57,029 nt of DNA from Alicyclobacillus sp. GTDB lineage: Bacteria > Bacillota > Bacilli > Alicyclobacillales > Alicyclobacillaceae. Location: assembly GCA_023511725.1 (NCBI GenBank), contig JAIMAY010000016.1, positions 1-57,029 of the forward strand, given 5' to 3'. Shown here in pieces: positions 1 to 8,717 of this stretch (position 1 is its first letter; each line of letters begins with the position of its first letter). The position numbers and the translations under genes are program-made. A model generated the notes under the pieces. That model did not search any database, was not told the DNA's origin, and saw nothing but the letters and a program-made list of their open reading frames with translations.

Positions 1-1
1 G

Positions 2-496
2 CTTCGACTTTATGGTGGAGCAGATTTGCTTTGCGACGCGCATTTTCTGCCATTTGCGGATGAAAGCTTTGATGTGGTCTATTCAGCGGCTGTGTTTGAG
101 CATTTGGCCTGTCCTCTCAGAGCAGTGCAGGAAGTCAGAAGGGTCCTGAAGCCCGGCGGATTGATGCTGAGCAATGCTTCCTTCATGGAACCTTGGCACG
201 ACCACAGCTATTTCCACTTAAGTCCGCTTGGTGCCGTCGAACTTTTAACGGCCGGCGAAATGCGGCCTGTGAAAGTCTGGCCCTCCCGAAATTATAGCGG
301 CTTTAAAGCCATGTCAGTCATGCGGAGTGGCCCGTTAAATCCTAACCGCTTTTTAGGCAAGCTAATGCACTATCTGCAGGAATCTGAAGACAGCCTGAAG
401 GCCATTGGGCGCAAATTGTTCGGCAGGCCGCCCAAGTCAATGATCTTGGCAAAAGCGATTTCGGCTGGGGCAATTGACTGGATTGCAGTGAAGTGA
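2..496 (+). CDS. Class I SAM-dependent methyltransferase, 5'-truncated by the window edge
   Basis: The reading frame is open from the first bases, so the gene starts outside the window; about 164 residues remain. The visible part carries the Methyltransf_11 pattern: an acidic segment followed by LPFADESFDVVYS, then FEHL, then EVRRVLKPGG, which are the post-I, motif II and motif III regions of small-molecule methyltransferases. The SAM-binding glycine loop would lie upstream. It shares a four-base GTGA overlap with the next gene, which suggests translational coupling. G+C is only about 50 % here, clearly lower than in the rest of the window. Together with the acyltransferase start that follows, it resembles a piece of a surface-polysaccharide or sugar-modification cluster. 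The substrate cannot be told. Confidence 0.75.
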   Translation, partial: LRLYGGADLLCDAHFLPFADESFDVVYSAAVFEHLACPLRAVQEVRRVLKPGGLMLSNASFMEPWHDHSYFHLSPLGAVELLTAGEMRPVKVWPSRNYSGFKAMSVMRSGPLNPNRFLGKLMHYLQESEDSLKAIGRKLFGRPPKSMILAKAISAGAIDWIAVK

Positions 497-1590
497 ACCC
501 AACGCATTCCGACAATAAGACAACCGCCCATATCCCCATATTGGATGGCTGGCGCGCACTAAGCATATTGCTTGTGCTTGCTGGCCATTGGCTGCCCATT
601 GGACGCCCCGAATGGCGCTTAAATGAATCGGTCGCCGCATCGGGAATGGCGCTCTTTTTCTGCTTGTCGGGATTTCTAATTACCCAGTTTCTGCTGGCCG
701 ATCACGCTGAGGAGCCTGCGCTGCTGCACACCCTTGCGGCTCGTCTGACCCCCGGCGAGGTCTGGGTCAGCTTCAACGGGCGCGCCTTCGACTGGCCGCT
801 GCTGAAAAGCCGCATGCGCCTGCACCGCCTGCACGATGATCCCGCCCGCCCGCAGTTGGATCTGCTCCACCCGGCCCGCCGTCTGTGGCGATCACGCCTC
901 GACCGCGTCAGCCTGCAGACGGTCGAGGCGGAGGTGCTGGGAATGCGGCGCACGGCGGACCTGCCGGGGAGCGAGGCGCCGGATCGGTACTTTCGCTTCG
1001 TGGAGGACCCGCAAGCGGAGTGTCTCGCACCGGTCTTGGACCACAACGCGAGCGACGTGCTGACACTGGTGGTGCTGGCGACGGAGGTGGCGGCACGCAT
1101 GGGTGCTCCCACGGCGGACAGTGCCGCCGAATTCGCCGCCATGGGCCGCTGGTACGACGAGTGGCAGGTGTACGACCTGGCGGATGCGTGCTTCGAGCGC
1201 GCCGCCCAGCATCCGGACGCGGATTGGCAGTCGCTCTGGCTGGCCAGCCTGCACTGGAAGCGCCGCCGCGAGTGGCACCGCGCGGCCGCCATCTGGCGCG
1301 AATTGGCGCAGCGGTACCCGGGCTCCGTGGCACCGCTGGTGGAGTTGGCGAAATGGGCGGAGCATCAGCTTCGGCAGTGGGATGAGGCGGAGCGGTGGAC
1401 GATGGAGGCGTTGGCGCGCGCGGAGCGCCAGGTCCGCGAGCGGCTGCGCAGCGTCGGGGCCGTCAGGTCCTCTGCCCATGCACCTGCGGACATCGGCGGA
1501 CGCGCCGCTGTGGAGGCGGATCCGCTCGTTCGCGCGCTGCGTCACCGGCTTGCGCGGATCCGACGCAAACGGGCGGATCGCCAAGGGTAA
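493..1590 (+). CDS. Chimeric ORF: acyltransferase-3 N-terminus joined to YprB-like RNase H/TPR C-terminus
   Basis: The ORF encodes 365 aa from a GTG that overlaps the previous stop. Residues 1-70 are the start of an OafA/YrhL-type acyltransferase-3: a DGWRALSILLVLAGHW segment and a SGFLITQFLL membrane segment. From about residue 70 the protein becomes the C-terminal two thirds of a YprB-type protein: EEPALL, then SFNGRAFDWPLL and a later HNASDVLTL, which are exonuclease-like RNase H motifs, followed from about residue 215 by TPR-like helices. The first catalytic DxE motif of YprB and its first roughly 120 residues are absent, and the acyltransferase lacks nearly all of its 10-11 membrane spans. 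G+C jumps from about 50 % to about 70 % at the same point. Neither half should be functional. It is either a recombination scar or an assembly join. Confidence 0.7.
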   Translation: MNPTHSDNKTTAHIPILDGWRALSILLVLAGHWLPIGRPEWRLNESVAASGMALFFCLSGFLITQFLLADHAEEPALLHTLAARLTPGEVWVSFNGRAFDWPLLKSRMRLHRLHDDPARPQLDLLHPARRLWRSRLDRVSLQTVEAEVLGMRRTADLPGSEAPDRYFRFVEDPQAECLAPVLDHNASDVLTLVVLATEVAARMGAPTADSAAEFAAMGRWYDEWQVYDLADACFERAAQHPDADWQSLWLASLHWKRRREWHRAAAIWRELAQRYPGSVAPLVELAKWAEHQLRQWDEAERWTMEALARAERQVRERLRSVGAVRSSAHAPADIGGRAAVEADPLVRALRHRLARIRRKRADRQG

Positions 1591-1610
1591 ACCTTGGCCT
1601 GATCCGCCCG
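1570..1610. terminator. Long stem-loop between convergent genes
   Basis: A perfect 10-bp outer stem (1570-1579 with 1601-1610) continues into a 7-bp inner stem (1580-1586 with 1592-1598) with a GTAAA loop and a two-base bulge. It contains the stop codon of the YprB-like ORF and lies just before the end of the convergent RND gene. There is no U-tract on either strand, so factor-independent termination is likely but not certain. Confidence 0.5.
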
Positions 1611-1631
1611 GTCTCATGCCCATGATGGGTC

Positions 1632-4600
1632 TCATGCAGCCTTGGGTTCGCGATGCAACAGCTCATACACCACAGGCACCACGACGAGCGTGAGCAGCGT
1701 GGACGTCACGAGGCCGCCTATCACGACCACCGCCAAACCCTGCGAGATCAGGGCGCCCTCGGAGAATCCGAGCGCCAACGGGAACAGCGCGCAGACGGTC
1801 GCGATGGCGGTCATCAGGATCGGCCGCAGGCGCGTGGTGGCCGCCTCGAGCAGGGCATCCCGCACGGTCCTGCCGCGGGCGCGCTGGCGCTCCACACGGT
1901 CCACCAGCACAATGGCGTTCGTGACCACGATGCCCATCAGCATCAGGATGCCGATGAGTGAGGACACCGAAACCGGTTGGTGCCCTATCACCGTGCCGAA
2001 GAATGCGCCAATCAGCGCGACGGGCATCGAGAACAGGATGGAGAAGGGCGCCTTCCAATCGCCGAAGGCCATCAGCATCACCAGATAGACCAACCCGGCC
2101 GCAATGATGATGGCCTCAATCAGCTGCTGGAAGCTCTGATTCTGCTCCTGCGTCGCGCCCGAGAGCTGAACCTGGATGTCGGCGGGAAGATGCAGTTGCC
2201 GAATCTTATCCATCGCCGTACGGCTGACCTGCCCTGTGTTGTTGGTTGTGAAGTCCCCCTTGATCTCGGCGAACGGCTGCCCGTTCTGATGCGTGATGGT
2301 GACCGGGGTCTGGACGGTGTTCACTCGGGCCACGTCGCCGAGATGAACGGTTTTCCCGACCGGCGTGTCTATCTCGAGGTTCCGAATCGCATCCAGCGAC
2401 CCCACGGAGGTGTCCGCGAGCGACGCCTCCACGTCGTAGCTGTCGCCGTTCAGGGTGATGGAGCCCATGTTCTGGCCGGAGATGGCCGCCGCGGCGGCGG
2501 TGGCAATCTGGTAACTGGTCAGACCGTACTGGGCCGCCTTGGCCGAATCCGGCACCACCTGCACCTCGGGCTGGGTCTGCGTCAGGTTGTTGCTGACGTT
2601 GGCGAGGCCGGGCAAATCCTGCAGCGCCTTGGTGACGCGCTGCGCCGCCTCCTGCAACTCGGCCGATGTACCGCCGGTCAACACGATGTCGAACCCTTCT
2701 CCCGAACCGCCCAGGATCATCTCCTTCACCTGAATCTGTGCCGGTCCCGCGATGCCCTGCAGTTTCTGGCGCAGGCTGGCGGTGAAGGCGGACACGTCCG
2801 TGTCCGGTTGCAGTTCGAGGAACAGGCTGGCCTGATTCTCGCCGCTGACGCTGCCGCTGTCGCTGAGTTGACCGGGATCCGATCCGACCTTGGCGTTCAT
2901 CTGCGCCACGGTGTCGACGTAGGTGCGGATGATGGCTTCCACCTGCCGAGTCTTCGCATCCGTTGCCGAGAGGGGGGTGCCGACCGGCATCGTGATCGAC
3001 ACCGTGGCGAATTTCTCCCGCGACTCGGGGATGAACGTGCTCCCCGCGAGCGGCAGCACCGCGATGGACGCCACCAACAGCAGGCCCGCCGCGGCCATCA
3101 GCCAGCCCTTGTGGTTCAGGCACGCGGCCAGCATGCGCTGGTATCGCAGCTGCCACGGCCGCCACTGCGAGGTACCGCCTCCGCCGCCCGGCTGCTCGGT
3201 GACGGCGAGTTCCGCTGCGGCCGCGTCCACCGCCTCGCGGGTCTTGGCGCGTACCAGCAGCAGCCAGGCCAGCGCCGGCACGACGGTGAGGGCCACGAGC
3301 AGCGACGACAGGAGGGCGCAGACCACGGTCAGCGCAAACGGGTAAAAGATCTTGCCCACCAAGCCGCTGACCAGCCCGAGCGGGAGAAACACCGCCACCG
3401 TGGTGATGGTAGAGGCCGTGATGGCCTGGCCCACCTCGGCCGCGGCGTCCAGCACCAACGCCTTGCCGGCCAACTCACCCTGTTTGAATCTGCGGTGGAT
3501 GTTTTCAATCACAACAATGCTGTCGTCCACCACCCGGCCGGTGGCCACCGCCATGCCGCCCAGGGTCATGATGTTCAGCGTGATGCCGAGCTGGCGCAAC
3601 AGGATGGTGCTGATTAACAGCGAGAGCGGGATGGACACCACCGCGATGATGGTGTTGCGCACGCTGCGCAGGAAGAGCAGGATCACCACGGCCGCAAACA
3701 GCGCACCGAGCAATGCCTCGCGGAGCATGCCGTTGACCGACGCGGTGATCATCTGCGACGAGTCAAACAGCGGCACGATGTGGATCCCTGCCGGGAGTTG
3801 CTTGCTGAGGTCCGCCAGCTTCGCATTTACGGCGCGCGCCATGTCGACGGTGTTGGCATCCTCTGTCTTCACCACGCCGACGAACACGCTGGGCTGACCA
3901 TTGGTCCGGTTGATGGAGTGATCCGCCGGAGGTGCCAGCGTCACGTCGGCGATATCGGACAGCTTGACCGTTTGCAGGGTCTCGCTGGTCTGTGTTGACG
4001 CTGCTGATCCTGCCTGTGCACGCTGCGCCACCGGCAGCTGCGCCGCGCCTGCCGCGGGCGGTGACATCGAGGTCTCGCCACCCTTGCCGGCGCTGGCCGC
4101 CAGTTGCTTCTGCAGCGCCGTCAGCTGTTGCTGGAGCTTTTGCTGCGCCTGGGTCAGCGCCTGGACCTGCGCCTGCAACTGCGCCACCGTCTGCGGATTG
4201 CGCGCAGCCTCCGGGAGTGCCTGCTGCTGCGCAAGCGCCAGTTCAGCGCCGAACAGTTGCCCCTGGACCTGCAGCATCTCGTTCAGCAACTGATTCTCGG
4301 CGGCCACCGTCGCCACGCCCTGGCCAAGTTGTCCCACGCCTTGCGCCAGTTGGCCCATGCCCTGCGACAGCGCGCCCATCCCTTGCGCCAATTGACCCAC
4401 CGTGTGTCCCAGCTGCGACATCCCGGCCATGGCCTGTTTCATGCCGGCCGAGGCGTCCGCGGGCACGGGCAGGCGCAGGTTCTTCAGGTCATCCAGCGTC
4501 TTCGGCGCACCGGCCAGCTCAATCGGCTGCACCGTGCCGCCGACGCTGGCGGAACCAAGCGGCTGGGTCACATTCGCCGCCTGCAGCTCCTGCACCGCCT

Positions 4601-5210
4601 GCGCGAAGGTGAGGTGGTGGTCGCGAAGTTTGGCGGGATCGAACCGAATCTGCACCTGATCCGGTGCAGCCCCGCCCAGTTGTACCGAGGCCACGCCGGG
4701 TACACCCTCGAGCGCGGGCACGATGGTGTTCTGCACGGTGGTGCGCAGCTTCTGCAGGTCTCCGTTGCTGGAGGCCACCGTCAGGTACACGACCGGCGCG
4801 CTGTTAAAGGAAAACTTCTGCACCGTCGGCTTCAGCGTGCCACTCGGCAGATGAGCCTGGTTGACGATGTCCTGCACCTTCTGCTGCGCCGCATTCAGAT
4901 CCGCGTTGAGGTTGAATTCGATTTCGATCTCGGCCACGTTCGCGGTCGACACGGACGTGACGTTTTTGACATCGGCGACGCCCTGAAGCGCCCGTTCCAG
5001 CGGCTCACTGACTTGGCTGGCCACCTGGTCCGGCGATGCCCCGGGATAGGGCACGACCACGGCAATCACGGGAAAGTCCACGTCGGGCATGAGCTCTTCG
5101 TGCAGCCCCAGCGCCGAAATGACGCCGCCAATCAAGACCAGGATGGAGAGGATAATGATGACCAGCGGGTTGCGCAACGAGAAGCGGGTGAGCCATCGCA
5201 AAGCAGCCAT
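1632..5210 (-). CDS. RND-superfamily multidrug/lipid efflux pump, SwrC/AcrB (HAE1) type
   Basis: The 1192-residue inner-membrane pump uses the proton gradient to export hydrophobic compounds. In B. subtilis the relative SwrC (YerP) serves surfactin resistance and swarming. The first TM helix is at residues 15-36, followed by a porter domain, a TM block around 505-680, a second porter domain and a final TM block around 1000-1185. The TM4 acidic segment GGMAVATGRVVDDSIVV is present. The protein is longer than SwrC (about 1065 aa) because residues 250-412 form an insertion before VKLSDIADV. It begins with G-(M/V)-G-x-L-x-Q heptads and continues as a Gln-rich coiled coil. The G-rich ribosome-binding site abuts ATG 5210, so a TTG at 5201 is also a possible start. 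No adaptor gene is adjacent. Confidence 0.9.
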   Translation of the reverse strand: MAALRWLTRFSLRNPLVIIILSILVLIGGVISALGLHEELMPDVDFPVIAVVVPYPGASPDQVASQVSEPLERALQGVADVKNVTSVSTANVAEIEIEFNLNADLNAAQQKVQDIVNQAHLPSGTLKPTVQKFSFNSAPVVYLTVASSNGDLQKLRTTVQNTIVPALEGVPGVASVQLGGAAPDQVQIRFDPAKLRDHHLTFAQAVQELQAANVTQPLGSASVGGTVQPIELAGAPKTLDDLKNLRLPVPADASAGMKQAMAGMSQLGHTVGQLAQGMGALSQGMGQLAQGVGQLGQGVATVAAENQLLNEMLQVQGQLFGAELALAQQQALPEAARNPQTVAQLQAQVQALTQAQQKLQQQLTALQKQLAASAGKGGETSMSPPAAGAAQLPVAQRAQAGSAASTQTSETLQTVKLSDIADVTLAPPADHSINRTNGQPSVFVGVVKTEDANTVDMARAVNAKLADLSKQLPAGIHIVPLFDSSQMITASVNGMLREALLGALFAAVVILLFLRSVRNTIIAVVSIPLSLLISTILLRQLGITLNIMTLGGMAVATGRVVDDSIVVIENIHRRFKQGELAGKALVLDAAAEVGQAITASTITTVAVFLPLGLVSGLVGKIFYPFALTVVCALLSSLLVALTVVPALAWLLLVRAKTREAVDAAAAELAVTEQPGGGGGTSQWRPWQLRYQRMLAACLNHKGWLMAAAGLLLVASIAVLPLAGSTFIPESREKFATVSITMPVGTPLSATDAKTRQVEAIIRTYVDTVAQMNAKVGSDPGQLSDSGSVSGENQASLFLELQPDTDVSAFTASLRQKLQGIAGPAQIQVKEMILGGSGEGFDIVLTGGTSAELQEAAQRVTKALQDLPGLANVSNNLTQTQPEVQVVPDSAKAAQYGLTSYQIATAAAAAISGQNMGSITLNGDSYDVEASLADTSVGSLDAIRNLEIDTPVGKTVHLGDVARVNTVQTPVTITHQNGQPFAEIKGDFTTNNTGQVSRTAMDKIRQLHLPADIQVQLSGATQEQNQSFQQLIEAIIIAAGLVYLVMLMAFGDWKAPFSILFSMPVALIGAFFGTVIGHQPVSVSSLIGILMLMGIVVTNAIVLVDRVERQRARGRTVRDALLEAATTRLRPILMTAIATVCALFPLALGFSEGALISQGLAVVVIGGLVTSTLLTLVVVPVVYELLHREPKAA

Positions 5211-5255
5211 CCCCCCTGCATGTCAATGCCCTCATTCTAACCAGCGGGCAGAGGG

Positions 5256-5281
5256 TTGACAATACGTTTAGTGGCTAAAAT
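5256..5281 (+). promoter_or_regulatory. Possible sigma-A promoter before the HD-domain gene
   Basis: A perfect TTGACA (5256-5261) is followed by TAAAAT at 5276-5281 (14-bp spacer) or by AATAGA at the better 17-bp spacing. Between here and the start at 5515 lies a G+C-rich leader of about 230 bases with no convincing gene: the open frame through it is Arg/Gly-rich and starts at a TTG without a ribosome-binding site. I recognised no riboswitch in it. Confidence 0.35.
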
Positions 5282-5514
5282 AGAACTTGGAAACACATTC
5301 GGGACTGGGTGTGCGCCTGCCCGGTACCCGTCGGCGTCTGTCACGGTTGCACCCCGGCGCCGGGTTGTCTAGTCTTAGTAGTAAACGGAAGGGCTTGGGA
5401 CAAGCCGTGAAGGGAGCATACAAGCGTGAGATGCACGGGGTGGAGCGACGGGGACTTCGAGGTGTGGCTGCCGCTGTACCGTTCGGCGGCCCGGACAGAG
5501 GAGGTTCATGCAGG

Positions 5515-6087
5515 ATGAAGACGCGCGAGGAAGCACTGGCCCTGCTCAAGGAATACACGCAAAGCGAGTCACTTCTCCGCCACGCCTATGCGGTGGAGGC
5601 TGCGATGCGGGCCTACGCAGAGAAGTTTGGCGAGGACGTGGAGAAATGGGGCATCACCGGGCTGCTTCACGACTTTGACTACGAGAAGTATCCGACGCCT
5701 CAGGAGCACACCATTGTCGGCGCGCGGATCCTGCGCGAACTCGGGTACCCGGAGGATGTGATCTACGCCATTCAGGCGCATGCAGATTACAATCATCTGC
5801 CGCGCAACACCCTCATGGCGAAAGCCCTCTACGCCTGCGATGAGTTGTCCGGCTTCCTGATGGCGGTGGCGATGGTGAAGCCTTCGCGCCGAATTGCTGA
5901 TGTCGAGGTCAAGAGCGTCCGCAAGAAATTGAAGGACAAGGCGTTTGCGCGCGGTGTCAACCGTGACGATGTGTATCGCGGTGCGGAGGAACTCGGGGTC
6001 GATCTCGATGAGCACATCGCCTTCCTCATCGAAGCGCTGTCTCGCGTCGCACCGGCCCTGGGACTGGACGGCCAGGCCAGCGCATAA
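5515..6087 (+). CDS. HD-domain hydrolase (HDIG-type)
   Basis: The 190-residue cytosolic protein carries an HD superfamily metal-dependent phosphohydrolase domain: a first His in LLRHAYAVE (about residue 20), the HD pair in GLLHDFDYEKYP (about 52), and a later His in QEHTIVGARIL, then IQAHADYNH. Such small single-domain HD proteins hydrolyse nucleotides or related phosphoesters; the substrate is unknown. I chose ATG 5515 because AGAGGAGG lies ten bases upstream, although the frame is open for 76 further codons of implausible composition. It has its own leader and stands 49 bases before the nucleotidase gene, with which it may be co-transcribed. Confidence 0.85.
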   Translation: MKTREEALALLKEYTQSESLLRHAYAVEAAMRAYAEKFGEDVEKWGITGLLHDFDYEKYPTPQEHTIVGARILRELGYPEDVIYAIQAHADYNHLPRNTLMAKALYACDELSGFLMAVAMVKPSRRIADVEVKSVRKKLKDKAFARGVNRDDVYRGAEELGVDLDEHIAFLIEALSRVAPALGLDGQASA

Positions 6088-6136
6088 AATCCTGACGTAA
6101 CAGGTTGCCCCGGCAACGCGTGCGATGAGGTGAGCC

Positions 6137-7594
6137 GTGAGAGTTCACGTACTGCATACCAACGACGTGCACAGTCAGGTGGAAAACTATCTCCGCCTCG
6201 GCGCCCGCCTGCGAGCCCTGCGCGAGGATCTGCGGCGGGCGGGGGAGGCGGTGTTGACGTTCGACATCGGGGATCTGATGGACCGAGTGCGGCCAGAGAC
6301 GGAGGCCACCCTCGGTCGCGTCAACGCCGCGCTGATGGCGGCGCTGGGGTACGACGGATGGGTGTTCGGCAATAACGAAGGTCTCACCATCCCCGTGAGC
6401 GAGTGGGACGACCTCGTGCGTCTGTCCGGGACGACCGTGTTCGGGACCAATCTGCGCACGCGGAGCGGTCGACCGTTCGCGTCCATGGCCGACTTCCGTG
6501 TGTTTGAGCTGGAGGGCGTCAGAATCGGCGTGTTCGGGGTGACGCCCAATTACGAAGTGGCCTACCGCGCGCTCGCGGTACGCCCGTTGCCGCCCCTGAG
6601 GATGGCGCGCGAGATGGCATGCCGTCTGCGCGCCGAGGGGTGCCAGCTCGTACTGGCCTTGTCTCACCTCGGGCTGCCGGAGGACCATCGGATGGCAGCC
6701 GAGGTGCCGGAGATTGACGTCATCCTCGGCGGGCACACACACCACTTTTTGCCCGGTGTCGAGTGGGAAGGCAGGACCGCCATCTTTCAGGCCGGGAAGC
6801 ATGCGCTCGCGTTTGGACACACCGTGATAGAGCTGGATGTGGCGGCGCGCCGGGTCACGGACGTCCGTGCGGAAACGGTGCCCGTACCGCTGGATGGTCC
6901 GCCCGATGCCGCGATGGCGCAGGTGTATGAGGCGTGGCTTCCGCGCATCTCCGCTTCGCTGAGCCAGCCCATCGCGCATCTGACCACGCCTCTCCCCGTC
7001 TCGTTGGAGGAAGAATCCCTGTTCGCCAATGTGCTGGTGGAAGCGCTGATGGATGCGTATCCGGCGGACATCGGCATCATGATGGCCGGCGCGCTGGGCG
7101 CCAGCCTGCTGGCGGGAGACGTGACGCTCCGAGACGTGCTTGGCGCCTGCTCCACACCCACCCGTCCCCTGCTCTTGACGCTGACCGGTCGGGACCTCGT
7201 CGCCATCCTTGAGAAATCCCTGCAACCGGCGTACTATCGGCGACAGGGGATAGGTTTCGGCTTTCGCGGCGGCTGGATTGGCCGGCTTGCGTTGGCGGGG
7301 GCGCGCGTGGAGGTAGAAGCGGGCTGTAACGCCGACGAGCCCCGCATCCGCCAGGTGTGGATTCGCGGTGAACCCGTTCAACTGCATGCCGCATATCGCG
7401 TGGTTACCTGCGAGTACCTGTGGCTATCGCCCGTGTATCGTGAGTTCAAGGCCGGCCGCGACGTGGAGGTGAAGGCGCCGCTCGTGCGTGAGGTTCTGCT
7501 GTCGCGCCTGCGGGATGCGCGGCTGTTGGAGCGTGCCCGTGATCGCCGGTATATCTGTGTAAATCCATGCGAGGGAAGGGAGGGGCCTGCGTGA
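6137..7594 (+). CDS. yunD: Cytosolic 5'-nucleotidase / metallophosphoesterase, YunD type
   Basis: A 485-residue bifunctional UshA-family protein without a signal peptide, like B. subtilis YunD. The N-terminal calcineurin-type phosphoesterase domain shows LHTNDVHSQ (residues 6-14), FDIGDLMD (about 46), FGNNEG (about 78; usual GNHE, so Asn replaces His) and ILGGHTHHF (about 196). The C-terminal 5'-nucleotidase domain follows from about residue 270, with LFANVLVEALMD and TLRDVLGAC. The start is GTG 6137, preceded by GAGGTGAG. The last four bases overlap the start of nth. Role by family: dephosphorylation of nucleoside monophosphates or cyclic nucleotides. The Asn substitution and weak NAGG motif make the exact activity uncertain. 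Confidence 0.88.
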   Translation: MRVHVLHTNDVHSQVENYLRLGARLRALREDLRRAGEAVLTFDIGDLMDRVRPETEATLGRVNAALMAALGYDGWVFGNNEGLTIPVSEWDDLVRLSGTTVFGTNLRTRSGRPFASMADFRVFELEGVRIGVFGVTPNYEVAYRALAVRPLPPLRMAREMACRLRAEGCQLVLALSHLGLPEDHRMAAEVPEIDVILGGHTHHFLPGVEWEGRTAIFQAGKHALAFGHTVIELDVAARRVTDVRAETVPVPLDGPPDAAMAQVYEAWLPRISASLSQPIAHLTTPLPVSLEEESLFANVLVEALMDAYPADIGIMMAGALGASLLAGDVTLRDVLGACSTPTRPLLLTLTGRDLVAILEKSLQPAYYRRQGIGFGFRGGWIGRLALAGARVEVEAGCNADEPRIRQVWIRGEPVQLHAAYRVVTCEYLWLSPVYREFKAGRDVEVKAPLVREVLLSRLRDARLLERARDRRYICVNPCEGREGPA

Positions 7595-8340
7595 TCAAGA
7601 AGCAAATGCTGTCCCGCGCGAGAACGCGAAAACTGCTGGACAAGCTGGCCGCCGCCTATCCGGACGCGCGCTGCGCGCTCAACTTCAGCAATTCGTTCGA
7701 GCTTTTGATTGCGACCATGCTGTCGGCCCAGTCCACGGATGCCAAGGTGAACCAGGTCACCGCACGTCTCTTTGCAAAATATCGAGGTCCGGAAGACTAT
7801 GCCGCGCTGGATGTGGATACACTGCAAGAGGACATCAAGGAACTGGGACTGTGGCGGATGAAATCCGAGCACATCATCGAGACGTGCCGGATGCTGCTGA
7901 AGGAGTATGGTGGAGAGGTGCCGCGCACGCAGGAGGAATTGGTCAAGCTGCCTGGCGTCGGCCGGAAGACGGCCAATGTCGTGGTTTCCAACGCGTTCGG
8001 CGTGCCGGCCATCGCCGTGGACACGCACGTGCAGCGCGTCTCCAACCGGCTCGGATTGGCGAACAGCATGAATCCGGAGTTGACGGAGCGGCAGCTCTGT
8101 GAGCGCATTCCGAAGCACCTTTGGTCACAGGCGCATCACTGGCTGATTCACCACGGTCGGCGCGTGTGCACAGCGCGAAATCCCCGCTGCCACAAGTGCC
8201 CCGTTCGCGAATTCTGCCAGTTCTACGAGCAGATGCAAAAGGAACCGAAGCTGCTCGAAAAAGTCTTCGAGGAAAAACCGGACAAGAAGACGCGGGGGCG
8301 CCGCCGGCGTCCGGCGGCTCACGGCACGTACGGCTCGTAA
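7591..8340 (+). CDS. nth: Endonuclease III (DNA glycosylase/AP lyase)
   Basis: A base-excision repair enzyme that removes oxidised pyrimidines and cleaves abasic sites. From GTG 7591 the protein has 249 aa. The helix-hairpin-helix LPGVGRKTANVV holds the catalytic Lys126, VDTHVQRV holds Asp144, and the C-terminal [4Fe-4S] ligands are Cys193, 200, 203 and 209 in the canonical C-x6-C-x2-C-x5-C spacing. An AGGGAGGGG sequence precedes the GTG, whose first base lies inside the last sense codon of yunD (GTGA overlap), so this start is preferred to ATG 7567. A Lys/Arg-rich tail of about 30 residues extends beyond the iron-sulfur loop. The 3' end overlaps the convergent YgzB-like gene by 22 bases. Confidence 0.96.
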   Translation: MIKKQMLSRARTRKLLDKLAAAYPDARCALNFSNSFELLIATMLSAQSTDAKVNQVTARLFAKYRGPEDYAALDVDTLQEDIKELGLWRMKSEHIIETCRMLLKEYGGEVPRTQEELVKLPGVGRKTANVVVSNAFGVPAIAVDTHVQRVSNRLGLANSMNPELTERQLCERIPKHLWSQAHHWLIHHGRRVCTARNPRCHKCPVREFCQFYEQMQKEPKLLEKVFEEKPDKKTRGRRRRPAAHGTYGS

Positions 8341-8621
8341 TCGCCGGTTGCCGTCCGCCGCATCGGTTGTTTGCAGTGGGCACATTGATCATGCGATCCG
8401 GTCAGACGCGTCACCTGCCCACAGCGCGGGCACTGAATGCGCCGCCCACTGCCGCTGATGGGGCCAAAGCGAAAATAGATGCCGATGCCAGCCAGTACGC
8501 CCACGGCGCCAATGCACGTCAGCACCGGGATGAGCGGTTTGTCGTACACGCCGAGGTACATGACGAAGAATCCGGCGAACAGAAACACAAGTCCAATGTT
8601 GCGCCACTTTTCCGCATTCAA
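8319..8621 (-). CDS. YgzB-like membrane protein with zinc ribbon (DUF2614)
   Basis: A 100-residue protein with two predicted TM helices (about residues 6-26 and 32-52), then a zinc ribbon CPRCGQ...CAHCKQP (about residues 65-85), the architecture of Bacillus YgzB (DUF2614). The function of the family is unknown. Start TTG 8621 is chosen because GGGAGG lies ten bases upstream and the upstream extension in the same frame is a shadow of ypmS. The gene is convergent with nth and divergent from ypmS. Confidence 0.75.
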   Translation of the reverse strand: MNAEKWRNIGLVFLFAGFFVMYLGVYDKPLIPVLTCIGAVGVLAGIGIYFRFGPISGSGRRIQCPRCGQVTRLTGSHDQCAHCKQPMRRTATGDYEPYVP

Positions 8622-8717
8622 GCGGCAGCCGCCTCCCTGGCCTAGGTTCCATATCCATGCTAGCCCAACGTGCGGGCGACGTCCAGTCCGCTTGACGACC
8701 GAGAGGAGGCTGCCGGG

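Noticed and set aside
1977-3617. 546-residue open frame on the plus strand
   Set aside because: It lies wholly antisense to the RND pump, is rich in His/Arg/Gln, has no family motif and no ribosome-binding site. It is a high-GC shadow.
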